A DNA stretch of 64,000 nucleotides from positions 1 to 64,000 of the forward strand of contig DASXUL010000016.1 in NCBI GenBank assembly GCA_036504855.1. Direction: 5' to 3'. This DNA comes from DASXUL01 sp036504855. GTDB taxonomy: Bacteria > Armatimonadota > DTGP01 > JAKQQT01. A program made the translations under genes and the position numbers. Positions 53,125 through 62,098 of this stretch are shown here, in pieces. How positions within the stretch are numbered: position 1 is the stretch's first letter; the number at the start of each line of letters is the position of its first letter. Below the pieces are notes generated by a model that had not been told where the DNA came from, made no database searches, and worked only from the letters and a program-made list of their open reading frames with translations.

Positions 53125-53772
53125 TTACTTGCGGCGGCGCAGGCCGAGCAGCGGCAGGAGGCCGGTGGCCATAAGGGCCAGGCTGCTGGGCTCCGGCACG
53201 GGGGGCCGGCTGCATTTGCCGTTGATGATCACTGGAGCGCCGTTGATGTGGGTGTAGGTGCCCTCGATCTTAACGGACGGGCCGAGGTCCGCAAACGGGG
53301 TTGTCTCGGGGCCGAGCAACTGGTTCAGCATGCCTTCGAGAGGCGCGCTGCCGGTCTGATCATAGGTGGCGGAGGCGTCAACGAGACCGGAGGATACGCG
53401 GAAATCGCCCGCGTCGAAGATGCCGTCGACGTTCTGATCGTAGAACATCAGGTAGGTGCCGCCGTACTTGACGGTCGGTCCCCAAACCGGGTCCGGGCTG
53501 ATCGCGTCCACGATGCCGTGGACGTTCAGCTTGTAGAGAGCGAGGTCGTCAACGCCGCCCAGGCCGATAACGGGGTCGCCCGGGTCCGGCGAGTAATGGG
53601 AGATGCCGACCGAGGTGAGATCGAATGAGTCGCCGACGGTCGCGTGCGTGGGATCAACACTGGTGTTCACCACGGGCGTGGGCGAAGCCAGGTCTGCCAC
53701 GTACGCGTTGGCCTTCAGCGGCAGTGCCGCCACGGCGGCGGCGGAGGCCACTAGGAACAGGTACTTGCGCAT
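53125..53772 (-). CDS. PEP-CTERM protein, paralog A
   Basis: The 215-residue protein has a signal peptide (about 1-23, ending LPLKANAYVA) and the C-terminal VPEPSSLALMATGLLPLLG-type sorting tail ending RRRK. The body has DPVIGLGGVDDLALYKLNVHG, GGTYLMFYDQN and FRVSSGLVD, in a pattern shared with paralog B at 54080. GTG 53781 is possible, but ATG 53772 follows AAGGAAGG by nine bases. Both are on the minus strand 300 bases apart, so they form a duplicated surface protein pair. No domain family is recognised for the core. Confidence 0.8.
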   Translation of the reverse strand: MRKYLFLVASAAAVAALPLKANAYVADLASPTPVVNTSVDPTHATVGDSFDLTSVGISHYSPDPGDPVIGLGGVDDLALYKLNVHGIVDAISPDPVWGPTVKYGGTYLMFYDQNVDGIFDAGDFRVSSGLVDASATYDQTGSAPLEGMLNQLLGPETTPFADLGPSVKIEGTYTHINGAPVIINGKCSRPPVPEPSSLALMATGLLPLLGLRRRK

Positions 53773-54079
53773 TTGTGTCACCCTTCCTTACAGAGATTCA
53801 GCGCGCGAAGAGACAGTGCGGGGTTCACACATCGCTCGCGGAACGCGTGCAACCCTAGCACTCATCCCGGGTGCACAATTCACGCCAAATCCCGCCGCGC
53901 CTCGATCTATGGTTGGAGTCCCGGTGCAACTTGCGGCGGAAACGGCCCTCGGCGCACGAGGCGGAACCGGCGGCGGCGCCCATCGCCGAGGTGGAGAGCA
54001 TCTAGGTCTCCCGGGTGACAAAAATGGCCGCCAGGGTGACGCCTGGCGGCCACTCTATTACCCGCGAGCCGGGATGGCG
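53773..54079. other. Spacer between the PEP-CTERM pair with terminator
   Basis: No gene recognised. The only structured element is the terminator at 54020-54052 that belongs to paralog B. Confidence 0.5.
54020..54052 (-). terminator. Terminator of PEP-CTERM paralog B
   Basis: On the minus strand TGGCCGCCAGG/CCTGGCGGCCA arms of 11 bases are followed by ATTTTTG, a T-tract. It lies 28 bases after the TAA stop of paralog B. Confidence 0.75.
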
Positions 54080-54742
54080 TTACGCGCGGCGGCGGCGAAG
54101 ACCGAGCAGCGGCAGGAGGCCGGCGGCGAGAAGGCCCATCGTGCCGGGCTCCGGCACCTGGTTGGCGCCGCGGGACAGCACGCCGTTGAACAGGTTGCCG
54201 TAGCTGGCTACCTCGCCGACCTGGTAGCGGCCGGAGAGCTTCACCGTCGGGCCGAGGTCCGCGAAGGGGAGGGTCTCGGGGCCGAGCACCTGGTCCAGCG
54301 TGCCGTCCAGGTTGGCGCCGCCCTCGGCGTCGTAGAGCGCGTTGACGTTGATGGATCCGGAGGACACCCGGAAATCGCCGGAGTCATAGGCGTTGGTGCC
54401 GTTCTGATCGTAGAACAGCGTGTAGGAACCGGTGTAGTTCACCAGCGGGCCCCAGACGGGGTCCGGGGTCACGGTGTTGACCACTCCGTGCACGTTCAGG
54501 CGGTAAACGAGGAGGTCGTTGGGGCCGCCATTATAGCCGATAACGGGGTCGCCGGCGGCCGGCGCGTAGTTGGTGAACTTGGCGCCTGTGATGTCGAAGG
54601 AGTCCACCAGGGGGGTGGCGTGCCCGTCGCCGTTGTCATGGTTGGCAACGTAGGCGCCCTCCTCAAGGTTGGCCACATAGGCGTTTGCTTTCAGCGGCGC
54701 CGCCATCGCGACCGCTGCCAGGAGATACATGTATGCTCGCAT
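54080..54742 (-). CDS. PEP-CTERM protein, paralog B
   Basis: The 220-residue protein has a signal peptide (about 1-22, MRAYMYLLAAVAMAAPLKANA) and a C-terminal VPEPGTMGLLAAGLLPLLG-type sorting signal ending LRRRRA. Its core aligns with paralog A: GDPVIG, VYRLNVHG, PDPVWGPLV, FYDQN, GDFRVSSG, GPETLPFADLGPTVK. The core is rich in Asp and Gly and probably forms a beta structure. Start 54742 follows AAAGGGA. It precedes A in transcription direction. Confidence 0.8.
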   Translation of the reverse strand: MRAYMYLLAAVAMAAPLKANAYVANLEEGAYVANHDNGDGHATPLVDSFDITGAKFTNYAPAAGDPVIGYNGGPNDLLVYRLNVHGVVNTVTPDPVWGPLVNYTGSYTLFYDQNGTNAYDSGDFRVSSGSINVNALYDAEGGANLDGTLDQVLGPETLPFADLGPTVKLSGRYQVGEVASYGNLFNGVLSRGANQVPEPGTMGLLAAGLLPLLGLRRRRA

Positions 54743-55131
54743 TTGGTTCCCTTTCCAGAGCGGGGGTGACGGTCCGCTCCCGGTGATCACCGTGGCCGGT
54801 CGTCGCAACGCAACAGACAACCGACCGGGCACGATTCCGCGCGCTGAAATGGCGCCGGGCTGCCCAGAGTCCCATACAGCGCACCTGGATCGCCCTGTCA
54901 CAGGTCGGCTCCCACGGGAGGCGGGGTTCGGGACACCGCTTGCGCGGTAGTATGCTTGCTTGCAAGGGTTGTGCCAACCGGGCGACCACAGAACTAGAGG
55001 GCCTCCAACTGGGGTCTCAGGGGCGCCTAGCCTGCGCCGATCCAGCGAAAAGCCTGCACAGGGCTACCGCTTGTCATCGGAAACCGTCCATCATGAACGT
55101 AGGGGAATTGTCCCCCGGGAGGTTTGCCTGG
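54743..55131. other. 389-base spacer between PEP-CTERM pair and hypF
   Basis: Divergent regulatory region for paralog B and the hyp genes. No RNA or repeat recognised. The frame of hypF remains open back to 54940 but without conserved sequence. Confidence 0.5.
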
Positions 55132-57459
55132 ATGGAGATGGAGCCGCCGCACAACTGGGAGAGCGCGGACGGCGCCCTGACGCGCAGGCGCGTTGTTATA
55201 CGGGGCGCGGTGCAGGGCGTTGGGTTCCGTCCGTTCGTCTATCGAATTGCGACGGAGCTCTCCCTACGGGGCTGGGTGAATAACTCGCCGCAGGGCGTCT
55301 TCCTGGAAGTGGAAGGACCTTCCGCTCGCGTGGATGCCTTCCTGGCGCGCCTGCAATCCGCCCCGCCGCCGCGCGCCGTCGTGCAGAGCGTCTTCCTGGA
55401 AACGTTGGCCCCGGCCGGGTTCGCCGGCTTTGAGATCCGCCGCAGCGATGTCAACGGCGGCAAGACCGCCCTCATCCTGCCCGATCTGGCCATGTGCCCC
55501 GACTGCGCCCGCGAGATCCTCGATCCGACGAACCGGCGCTACCTCTATCCGTTCACCAACTGCACCAATTGCGGGCCCCGCTTCTCGATCATCAACGCCC
55601 TGCCGTACGACCGTCCGAACACGACGATGGCGGGTTTCCCGATGTGCCCGGATTGCCTGGCGGAGTACACCGATCCGCTGGATCGCCGGTTCCACGCCCA
55701 ACCGAACGCTTGCCCAGCCTGTGGACCGCACGTGGAGCTTTGGGATTCGCGCGGCCGCGTGATGGCGCTGCGCGAAGAGGCCATTGTCCACGCCGCCCGC
55801 GCGATTCGGCAGGGGAAAACGGTGGCCATGAAGGGCATCGGGGGCTTCCTGCTTCTGGCCGACGCGTGCGACGAAACGGCCGTCCGGCGCCTCCGCCGCC
55901 GCAAGCGACGCGAGTGCAAGCCGTTTGCCCTATTGTTCCCGAGCCTTCAGTGCGTGAAGGACGAGTGCGAGGTGGGCGAGGTTGAGGAGTCGCTGCTCAC
56001 CGGCCCGGCGGCCCCCATCGTGCTGCTGCGACGGCGAACGGCCCTGGGAACGATCATCTCTTCAGAGGTGGCGCCACAGAATCCGTACCTCGGCGCGATG
56101 CTGCCGTACTCGCCCTTGCACAGCCTCCTCATGTCCGAGCTGGGCTTCCCCGTGGTGGCCACCAGCGGGAATCTGGCGGAAGAGCCAATCTGCACTGACG
56201 AGCGCGAGGCGCTCGACCGGCTGTCCGGCATCGCCGACGTGTTCCTGATCCACAACCGTCCCATTTTGCGTCACGTGGATGACTCCGTGGTGCGGGTTGC
56301 GGCCGGAGAGCCGATGGTGTTGCGCCGCGCCCGGGGCTACGCGCCTCTGCCGGTGCGAACCCCGGAACTCTGTGCCCCGGCGCTGGCGATGGGCGCGCAC
56401 CTGAAGAACGCTATCGCCGTTTCCGTGGGGCACGACGTGTTCATCAGCCAGCACATCGGCGACCTGGAGAACTGCCAGGCACTGGATGCCTTCAATAGCG
56501 TGATCCACGACTTCGCCGAGTTGTACGATCATAAACCGGCGATCATCGCCTGTGATCTGCACCCGGACTATGCGTCCAGCCAGGCCGCGGAAGCTCGGCC
56601 GGAGCCCAAGCTGGCCGTGCAACACCACCGCGCGCATATCCTCTCGTGCCTGGCGGACAACGGAGAAACCGGGCCGGCGCTGGGCGTGGCATGGGACGGG
56701 ACGGGCTACGGCGAGGACGGCTCCATCTGGGGCGGCGAGTTCCTCCGCGTGGAGGGCGTCCGTTGCGACCGCGTGGCTCATATCCGTCCGTTCCGCCTTC
56801 CGGGCGGGGACGCAGCCGTGAAGGATCCGCGCCGATCCGCCTTTGGCCTCCTCTACGAGATGATGGGCCCGGCCGTGGCAGAACGGGACGACCTTGCGCC
56901 CGTGCGCGCCATGAAGGCGGCCGAGCGCCACACGCTTGCCTCGATGCTGGAGAACGGGCTGAACGCGCCGATCACCACTTCCATGGGCCGGCTCTTCGAC
57001 GCGGTCTCTTCGCTGGCCGGCGTGCGCCAGGAGGACCAGTTCGAGGGCCAGGCCGCCATGGAGCTCGAATACGCGATGGACGGCTATGCCGCCCTCGAGA
57101 AGGGCTACGCGTTCGGCTTCAAGTGCGACGGGCCGATCATCCTGGACTGGCAACCGGTCATTGAGGCCGTGATCGCCGACGTTCAGCGCCGGCAACCGGC
57201 GGCCGCCATATCCGCGCGGTTCCACAACGGCCTCGTGGATGCCATCGCCGAAGTGGCGCGTCGCGTGGGTGAGCCAACCGTGGCTCTTTCCGGCGGCTGC
57301 TTCCAGAATCTCTATCTACTGGAGCGTACGCTCCGCCGCCTGGAAGCGGATGGCTTCCGTCCGTTGCGCCACCGAGACGTTCCTCCCAACGATGGCGGCA
57401 TCGCGCTGGGCCAGGTGATGGCTTGCGCATTGGAGGGAAGAGGCCCCACCGCTCGGTGA
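55132..57459 (+). CDS. hypF: Hydrogenase maturation carbamoyltransferase HypF
   Basis: The 775-residue protein has, in order, an acylphosphatase domain (VQGVGFRPFVYRI near 25-37), two zinc-finger motifs (CPDCAREI and CTNCG; CPDCLAEY and CPACG near 120-200), a YrdC-type domain with FALLFPS and a Kae1-like domain with HHRAHILSCLADN, AWDGTGYGEDGS and LSGGCFQN. It makes thiocarbamoyl-HypE from carbamoyl phosphate, the first step of CN ligand synthesis. ATG 55132 follows GGGAGG; 55093 is also possible. It heads a hypF-C-D-E cluster. Confidence 0.93.
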   Translation: MEMEPPHNWESADGALTRRRVVIRGAVQGVGFRPFVYRIATELSLRGWVNNSPQGVFLEVEGPSARVDAFLARLQSAPPPRAVVQSVFLETLAPAGFAGFEIRRSDVNGGKTALILPDLAMCPDCAREILDPTNRRYLYPFTNCTNCGPRFSIINALPYDRPNTTMAGFPMCPDCLAEYTDPLDRRFHAQPNACPACGPHVELWDSRGRVMALREEAIVHAARAIRQGKTVAMKGIGGFLLLADACDETAVRRLRRRKRRECKPFALLFPSLQCVKDECEVGEVEESLLTGPAAPIVLLRRRTALGTIISSEVAPQNPYLGAMLPYSPLHSLLMSELGFPVVATSGNLAEEPICTDEREALDRLSGIADVFLIHNRPILRHVDDSVVRVAAGEPMVLRRARGYAPLPVRTPELCAPALAMGAHLKNAIAVSVGHDVFISQHIGDLENCQALDAFNSVIHDFAELYDHKPAIIACDLHPDYASSQAAEARPEPKLAVQHHRAHILSCLADNGETGPALGVAWDGTGYGEDGSIWGGEFLRVEGVRCDRVAHIRPFRLPGGDAAVKDPRRSAFGLLYEMMGPAVAERDDLAPVRAMKAAERHTLASMLENGLNAPITTSMGRLFDAVSSLAGVRQEDQFEGQAAMELEYAMDGYAALEKGYAFGFKCDGPIILDWQPVIEAVIADVQRRQPAAAISARFHNGLVDAIAEVARRVGEPTVALSGGCFQNLYLLERTLRRLEADGFRPLRHRDVPPNDGGIALGQVMACALEGRGPTAR

Positions 57460-57481
57460 GGATGCCTCTCTGGAGGTGGTT

Positions 57482-57730
57482 ATGTGTTTGGCGATACCGG
57501 GACGGATCGAGTCTATTGAGCTGGAAGACCCTATTCTCCGGAGCGGGAAGGTGGATTTCGGCGGCGTGGCGCGTTCGGTAAACCTGGCATGCGTGCCGGA
57601 GGCCGTGGTGGGCGACTACGTGATCGTCCACGTAGGGATGGCCATCAGCCGGCTGGATGAGGATGAGGCGCAGCAGGTATTCGGCTATCTGAAGGAAATG
57701 GAAGCTGCGGACGAGGGCTCGTCGGCGTGA
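57482..57730 (+). CDS. hypC: Hydrogenase assembly chaperone HypC
   Basis: The 82-residue protein begins with MCLAIPG, whose N-terminal cysteine binds HypD and the iron. The remaining small OB-fold is of normal length. ATG 57482 follows TGGAGG. It is 23 bases after hypF and overlaps hypD by four bases (GTGA). Confidence 0.93.
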   Translation: MCLAIPGRIESIELEDPILRSGKVDFGGVARSVNLACVPEAVVGDYVIVHVGMAISRLDEDEAQQVFGYLKEMEAADEGSSA

Positions 57731-58824
57731 AGTACCTGGATGAGTATCGCGATGCGGGCGCGGTTAGGGAGTATGCCGAGGCGCTGGCCCGCGTCGCCAC
57801 GCGTCCATGGACGATCATGGAGATCTGCGGCGGGCAGACGCACACCATCGTGAAGTACGGGCTGGACGAACTGCTGCCCGAGGGCATCACGCTGGTGCAC
57901 GGCCCGGGCTGCCCGGTGTGCGTAACGCCGCTGGAGCGCATCGACAAAGCCATTGCGCTGGCGCAGCGGCCGGACGTGATCTTCTGCTCGTTCGGCGATA
58001 TGCTCCGCGTGCCCGGTTCCGAGACGGACCTGCTCGCCGTGAAGGCCACCGGCGGCGACGTTCGCATCGTCTATTCCCCGCTGGACGCTCTCGATCTTGC
58101 CGCGGCAAACCCGCTGAAGGAAGTGGTTTTCTTCGCCGTGGGGTTCGAAACCACGGCCCCCGCAACGGCGATGGCGGCCTTCCAGGCCAAGCAGCGCGCC
58201 CTCTCTAACTTCTCCATGCTGGTTTCCCACGTGCTGGTGCCGCCGGCCATGGAAGCCATCCTCTCATCCCCCAACCGAAAGGTGCAGGGCTTCCTTGCAG
58301 CGGGCCATGTCTGCGCTGTTATGGGGGTTTATGAATACCGGCCGATTGTGGTAGAATATGGTATCCCTGTGGTGGTGACCGGGTTCGAGCCGCTGGACAT
58401 CTTGCAGGGGATCCTGATGTGCGTCCGGCAGTTGGAAGAGGGCCGGGCCGAGGTGGAGAACCAGTACGCTCGCGCGGTTCGAGCCGAGGGGAACCGCCCC
58501 GCCCAGGATCTCATCGCCAAGGTGTTTGAAACCACCGCGCAGAAGTGGCGCGGCCTCGGATCCCTTCCGCAGAGCGGGCTGGGCCTTCGCGCCGAGTATG
58601 CGGAGTATGATGCCAACCTGAAGTTCGGGTTGGAGGAGATCGTCACCGAAGAGCCGTCGGAGTGTATGGCCGGGTTGGTGCTGCAAGGCATCCTGCGCCC
58701 GCCGGACTGCCCGGCATTCGGCACGAAGTGCACGCCGGAGCGCCCGCTGGGCGCGCCGATGGTATCAACCGAGGGCGCCTGCGCCGCCTATTACCGCTAT
58801 CGGGGCATCCGGCCCGGGGCGTGA
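57727..58824 (+). CDS. hypD: Hydrogenase formation protein HypD
   Basis: The 365-residue protein has the iron-sulfur and thiol motifs HGPGCPVCVTP (near 60-70), GFETTAPATA and the C-terminal Cys cluster with CPAFGTKC and CAAYYRY. HypD with HypC scaffolds the Fe(CN)2CO unit. The GTG start overlaps hypC. It is followed by hypE with overlapping or near-overlapping start. Confidence 0.93.
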   Translation: MKYLDEYRDAGAVREYAEALARVATRPWTIMEICGGQTHTIVKYGLDELLPEGITLVHGPGCPVCVTPLERIDKAIALAQRPDVIFCSFGDMLRVPGSETDLLAVKATGGDVRIVYSPLDALDLAAANPLKEVVFFAVGFETTAPATAMAAFQAKQRALSNFSMLVSHVLVPPAMEAILSSPNRKVQGFLAAGHVCAVMGVYEYRPIVVEYGIPVVVTGFEPLDILQGILMCVRQLEEGRAEVENQYARAVRAEGNRPAQDLIAKVFETTAQKWRGLGSLPQSGLGLRAEYAEYDANLKFGLEEIVTEEPSECMAGLVLQGILRPPDCPAFGTKCTPERPLGAPMVSTEGACAAYYRYRGIRPGA

Positions 58825-58841
58825 ACCGCCCGGCAAGACTT

Positions 58842-59894
58842 ATGGAAACCACGGACTTCGCTCTGTCCTGTCCACTGCCGATCGAGCGCTACCCGCATGT
58901 GCTGATGGCGCACGGCGGCGGCGGACGCTTGATGCACGACCTCATCGAGAAGATGATCGCCCCGGCCTTCGGCGGCGCCTCTCCCGAGGCGCGGCACGAT
59001 TCCGCCACTCTGGAGGCCGGAGGCGTTACCCTGGCCTTCACCACCGACTCCTACGTTGTGCGTCCGCTCTTTTTCCCCGGCGGCGATATCGGCTCCATGG
59101 CGGTGCACGGCACGGTGAACGACCTGGCAATGTCCGGCGCGCGACCGCTGGCCCTTTCGGCCGGCTTCATCCTGGAGGAAGGCCTCCCGATGGACACCCT
59201 CTGGGCCATCGTGCGCAGCATGCAGGCGGCCGCGGAGTCCGTGGGCGTCACCATCGTAACGGGCGATACCAAGGTGGTTGACCGCGGGAAGGGCGATGGC
59301 ATCTTCATCAACACGGCCGGCATCGGCCTGGTGGAAGCCAGGGCTGAGATCTCGCCGCGGATGGTGCAGGAGGGTGACGCCCTCATCCTGAGCGGCGACG
59401 TGGGCCGCCACGGCATCTGCATCATGGCCGCGCGTGAAGGGCTGGCGCTGGAGACCGCCGTGGAGAGCGATTCCGCTTCCGTGTCGGCCGCCGTGATGGG
59501 CCTTTTGGCCTCGGGCGTGGACGTTCACTGCATGCGAGACCTGACGCGCGGCGGACTGGCCAGCGCGCTAACGGAGATCGCCGGCGCCTCGCGCCTGGGG
59601 ATCCATCTGGATGAGTTGGCGGTTCCGGTGCGGGCGGACGTGGCTGCCGCCTGCGAGATCCTGGGGTTCGATCCTCTTTACGTTGCGTGTGAGGGCCGTT
59701 TCGCGGGGTTCGTGCCGGCTGAACAGGCGGATCGCGCCGTGGATGCGCTCCGTGCACACCCGGTGTGCGCCGGAGCCTGCATCGCCGGCCGTGTGGAGAA
59801 GGCGCCGGCCGGGACGGTGGTGATGCGCACCCGTGTGGGCACATCGCGCATCGTTGATATGCTGAGCGGGGAGCAGCTTCCCCGCATCTGCTGA
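58842..59894 (+). CDS. hypE: Hydrogenase maturation factor HypE
   Basis: The 350-residue protein binds ATP in the PurM fold, with AHGGGGRLMHDLI near 20-32 and GDTKVVDRG, and ends with the essential C-terminal PRIC, whose cysteine carries the thiocarbamate and then the cyanide. The GTG at 58821, overlapping hypD, is also in frame. It completes hypF-C-D-E. HypA and HypB (nickel insertion) and the hydrogenase subunits are absent from the window. Confidence 0.93.
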   Translation: METTDFALSCPLPIERYPHVLMAHGGGGRLMHDLIEKMIAPAFGGASPEARHDSATLEAGGVTLAFTTDSYVVRPLFFPGGDIGSMAVHGTVNDLAMSGARPLALSAGFILEEGLPMDTLWAIVRSMQAAAESVGVTIVTGDTKVVDRGKGDGIFINTAGIGLVEARAEISPRMVQEGDALILSGDVGRHGICIMAAREGLALETAVESDSASVSAAVMGLLASGVDVHCMRDLTRGGLASALTEIAGASRLGIHLDELAVPVRADVAAACEILGFDPLYVACEGRFAGFVPAEQADRAVDALRAHPVCAGACIAGRVEKAPAGTVVMRTRVGTSRIVDMLSGEQLPRIC

Positions 59895-60017
59895 ACCGGT
59901 CGAGCGCGAGACAACTGAAGAGCGATGATTGGTGTTGTACCGTTCCAGTGCTGAAAATGTGTGCCGCCTCGCGGCCGGCAGCCAGCCGGCCCCAGGAGTA
60001 GGAAGGAAAGTACGATT

Positions 60018-60263
60018 ATGTACATCCGCAACATTGACGACGACGATGACTGCACCCTCCACACGCGCGGCGATGACCTTCGCAACCACCTGCGCCGCGC
60101 GTCCGCAACCATAGGCCGGATGAAAGATCCGGAAGCCCAGGAGGCCATGGGCGAGCTCCTGGAAGCCTTCCGCGTGGTGACGGAGATCCTGTATGATCTC
60201 TCGGACCCCACCCGTCGCCCCCTTCACGTAACCAGCGCCAACTCCCCATATTCGCTATCGTAG
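60018..60263 (+). CDS. Small hypothetical protein, 81 aa
   Basis: An 81-residue protein with an acidic N-terminal run (IDDDDDC) followed by a helical RNHLRRASATIGRMKDPEAQEAMGELLEAFRVVTEI stretch in which heptad-like hydrophobic spacing suggests a coiled coil. ATG 60018 follows AGGAAAG. No family is recognised. It lies alone between hypE and ribokinase, in the same direction. Confidence 0.5.
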   Translation: MYIRNIDDDDDCTLHTRGDDLRNHLRRASATIGRMKDPEAQEAMGELLEAFRVVTEILYDLSDPTRRPLHVTSANSPYSLS

Positions 60264-60326
60264 GGACCGGGGCATGGAGGCTGGAACCGTTTCCAGCCTG
60301 CCGCGCCCGTAACTCAAGACCTCAAC

Positions 60327-61247
60327 ATGACTCCTCGCATCGTAGTCGCAGGCAGCGCCAACATGGATATGACGCTGCGAACGCCGCATATGCCGGCGGC
60401 CGGTGAAACCGTTCAGGGCCTTTCGCTTTCGTATGCGCCGGGCGGGAAGGGCGCCAACCAGGCCGTGGCCGCGGCCCGCCTGGGCGCGCAAGTGGCCATG
60501 GTGACCCGCGTGGGCAACGATCCCGCCGGTCCGGCTGTGCGTTGCAACCTCGTGGACGCCGGCATTGACGCCATGTACGTTCTGGACACCCCCACGGAGC
60601 CGCAGGGGATCGCCGTGATCCTCGTGGACGACGCGGGCCAGAACAGCATCGTTCTGGCCGCCGGCTCGAACGGCGCCATCTCGCCCGACGATGTAGACGC
60701 CTGCGCCGCCGCGTTCCAGGGCGCCCAGGTAACGCTGCTGCAGAACGAGATCCGCATGGAGACCACGCTCCGCGCCGCGCAACTGGCGAAGGCCGCGGGA
60801 GCGACCGTCATCTGGAACCCGGCGCCCGCCCCAAAAGGCTGGCCCCGCGAGATGGCCGGGCTGGTGGACATCGTGATCCCCAACGAGAGCGAAACAGAGC
60901 GCCTCACCGGTCTGCCTGTCACTGACGCTGCCAGCCGCGAACGCGCCGCCGAGGCCCTGCTGGCAATGGGGTTCGGGACGGTGGTCCTCACCCTGGGCGG
61001 CGAGGGAGCTTTGTGGGTGGACGGGGCGTGCTCCTTCCAGGCGCCGACCTTCCAGGTGGACGTGGTGGACACTACCGCCGCCGGCGACACCTTCTGCGGC
61101 GCCCTGGCCGTTGCCCTGGCCGAGGGCCAACCCAAACCCGCCGCCGTCCGCTTCGCCTGCGCCGCCGCCGCCCTGGCGGTGACCAAGATGGGCGCCCAGG
61201 CCGGCATCCCCACCCGGCCCGAAGTGGAAGCCCTGCTGGCCCGTTAG
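60327..61247 (+). CDS. rbsK: Ribokinase, PfkB family
   Basis: The 306-residue sugar kinase has the PfkB signatures GGKGANQAVAAARLG (near 38-52) and DTTAAGDTFCGAL (near 245-257), with the catalytic base in the latter. It phosphorylates ribose or another sugar at C5. The exact substrate is assigned by similarity in these motifs. No ribose transporter is near. ATG 60327 has no strong ribosome site. Confidence 0.85.
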   Translation: MTPRIVVAGSANMDMTLRTPHMPAAGETVQGLSLSYAPGGKGANQAVAAARLGAQVAMVTRVGNDPAGPAVRCNLVDAGIDAMYVLDTPTEPQGIAVILVDDAGQNSIVLAAGSNGAISPDDVDACAAAFQGAQVTLLQNEIRMETTLRAAQLAKAAGATVIWNPAPAPKGWPREMAGLVDIVIPNESETERLTGLPVTDAASRERAAEALLAMGFGTVVLTLGGEGALWVDGACSFQAPTFQVDVVDTTAAGDTFCGALAVALAEGQPKPAAVRFACAAAALAVTKMGAQAGIPTRPEVEALLAR

Positions 61248-61268
61248 CCGTCAGCCGTTCTCGCGTAG

Positions 61269-61330
61269 CCGTGAACGGCCGGCGTGGCGATCCAGGGGCG
61301 GCTCTACGCCCCGGTCTCACGCCCCAAGGC
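61269..61330. repeat. GC-rich repeat, third copy
   Basis: CCGTGAACGGCCGGCGTGG at 61269-61287 repeats the segment at 11309-11327 and precedes an imperfect hairpin GGGGCGGCTCTACGCCCC. A few heptad-like bases (GCCGTCAGCCGTT) precede it. Confidence 0.6.
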
Positions 61331-61424
61331 GGTGCGCGCCCGGTTGACCTCCCTCTCCCGCGATTCAGCCCCCGTATGCATTTGTGCGCCGGCCTGTTCC
61401 TCCGCAGTGTACAGTGTGGCAGAC

Positions 61425-61475
61425 AGTATGGACAATATAGCAGACAAAATGTCTGGTAAACTGGACAAAATCGCG
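61425..61475 (+). promoter_or_regulatory. Candidate operator region of the XRE gene
   Basis: A low-GC stretch contains the perfect palindrome CAGACA-AAA-TGTCTG (61441-61455) flanked by two GGACAA copies (about 61430 and 61463). Such dyads are typical binding sites for XRE-type repressors, here likely autoregulating 61512. No clear -35/-10 pair was found. Confidence 0.45.
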
Positions 61476-61511
61476 CGTTCCATGGCATCATGCCGTCGAG
61501 GAGCGTGAGGA

Positions 61512-61733
61512 ATGGACAACAAGCCACGATTGGCGAATCGTCTGAAGGTGGCGCGGGCGGAACGAAGCGTTTCACAGGAGGAGTTGGCCGCCATGGTGGG
61601 GGTTACGAGGCAGACGATCAGCTCCATTGAGACGGGGCTGTACTGCCCATCCGCGCTTCTGGCGTTCCAACTGAGCAAGCGCCTCGGCAAGGGCGTCGAG
61701 GAGCTCTTCTACCTGGAAGGGGAAAACCAATGA
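61512..61733 (+). CDS. XRE-family helix-turn-helix regulator
   Basis: A 73-residue single-domain HTH protein: NRLKVARAERSVSQEELAAMVGVTRQTISSIETG gives the two-helix recognition pattern of the Cro/CI family. It probably binds the palindrome upstream at 61441 and controls the overlapping downstream membrane gene. Its stop overlaps the next start (ATGA), a typical regulator-membrane protein pair. Confidence 0.85.
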   Translation: MDNKPRLANRLKVARAERSVSQEELAAMVGVTRQTISSIETGLYCPSALLAFQLSKRLGKGVEELFYLEGENQ

Positions 61734-62026
61734 AGAACGAGGGCGTGGCGCGTGATGAACGCACCGTGTCGGTTGAAAACGCCAGCTACCGGTTGGCGTA
61801 CCTGTTCCTCTCCTTTGGGCTGCTGGCGATCATCGCATACAGGAGCTATGCCTTGCGGGAGAGCTGTTGGGATCTGTTTGCCCTGGTCATCGCCGGGGGG
61901 TTGGTGGCGCAGCTGTATCAGGCATCCCACCGCGTGCTGACGCGGCGCTGGGCTGCAACAGCCGCGTTGACCCTGCTGGCGGCGGCGGTCGTCGGCGCGG
62001 GGATCGCGCTGAATTTGAAGCGGTAG
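61730..62026 (+). CDS. Small membrane protein, XRE partner
   Basis: A 98-residue protein with three hydrophobic segments (about 20-38, 48-65, 74-94) and a short charged N-terminus. Its start overlaps the regulator gene stop, and pairs of XRE plus a small membrane protein with this size are widespread in bacteria and archaea. Function is unknown; a membrane-sensing or stress role is inferred from the family pattern. Confidence 0.75.
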   Translation: MKNEGVARDERTVSVENASYRLAYLFLSFGLLAIIAYRSYALRESCWDLFALVIAGGLVAQLYQASHRVLTRRWAATAALTLLAAAVVGAGIALNLKR

Positions 62027-62098
62027 GATCGGCAACGACGTTTGCAGTGGGACGAAGGGGCCTCGCGGATGCATCCGCGGGGCCCCTTCGGTTGCGGC

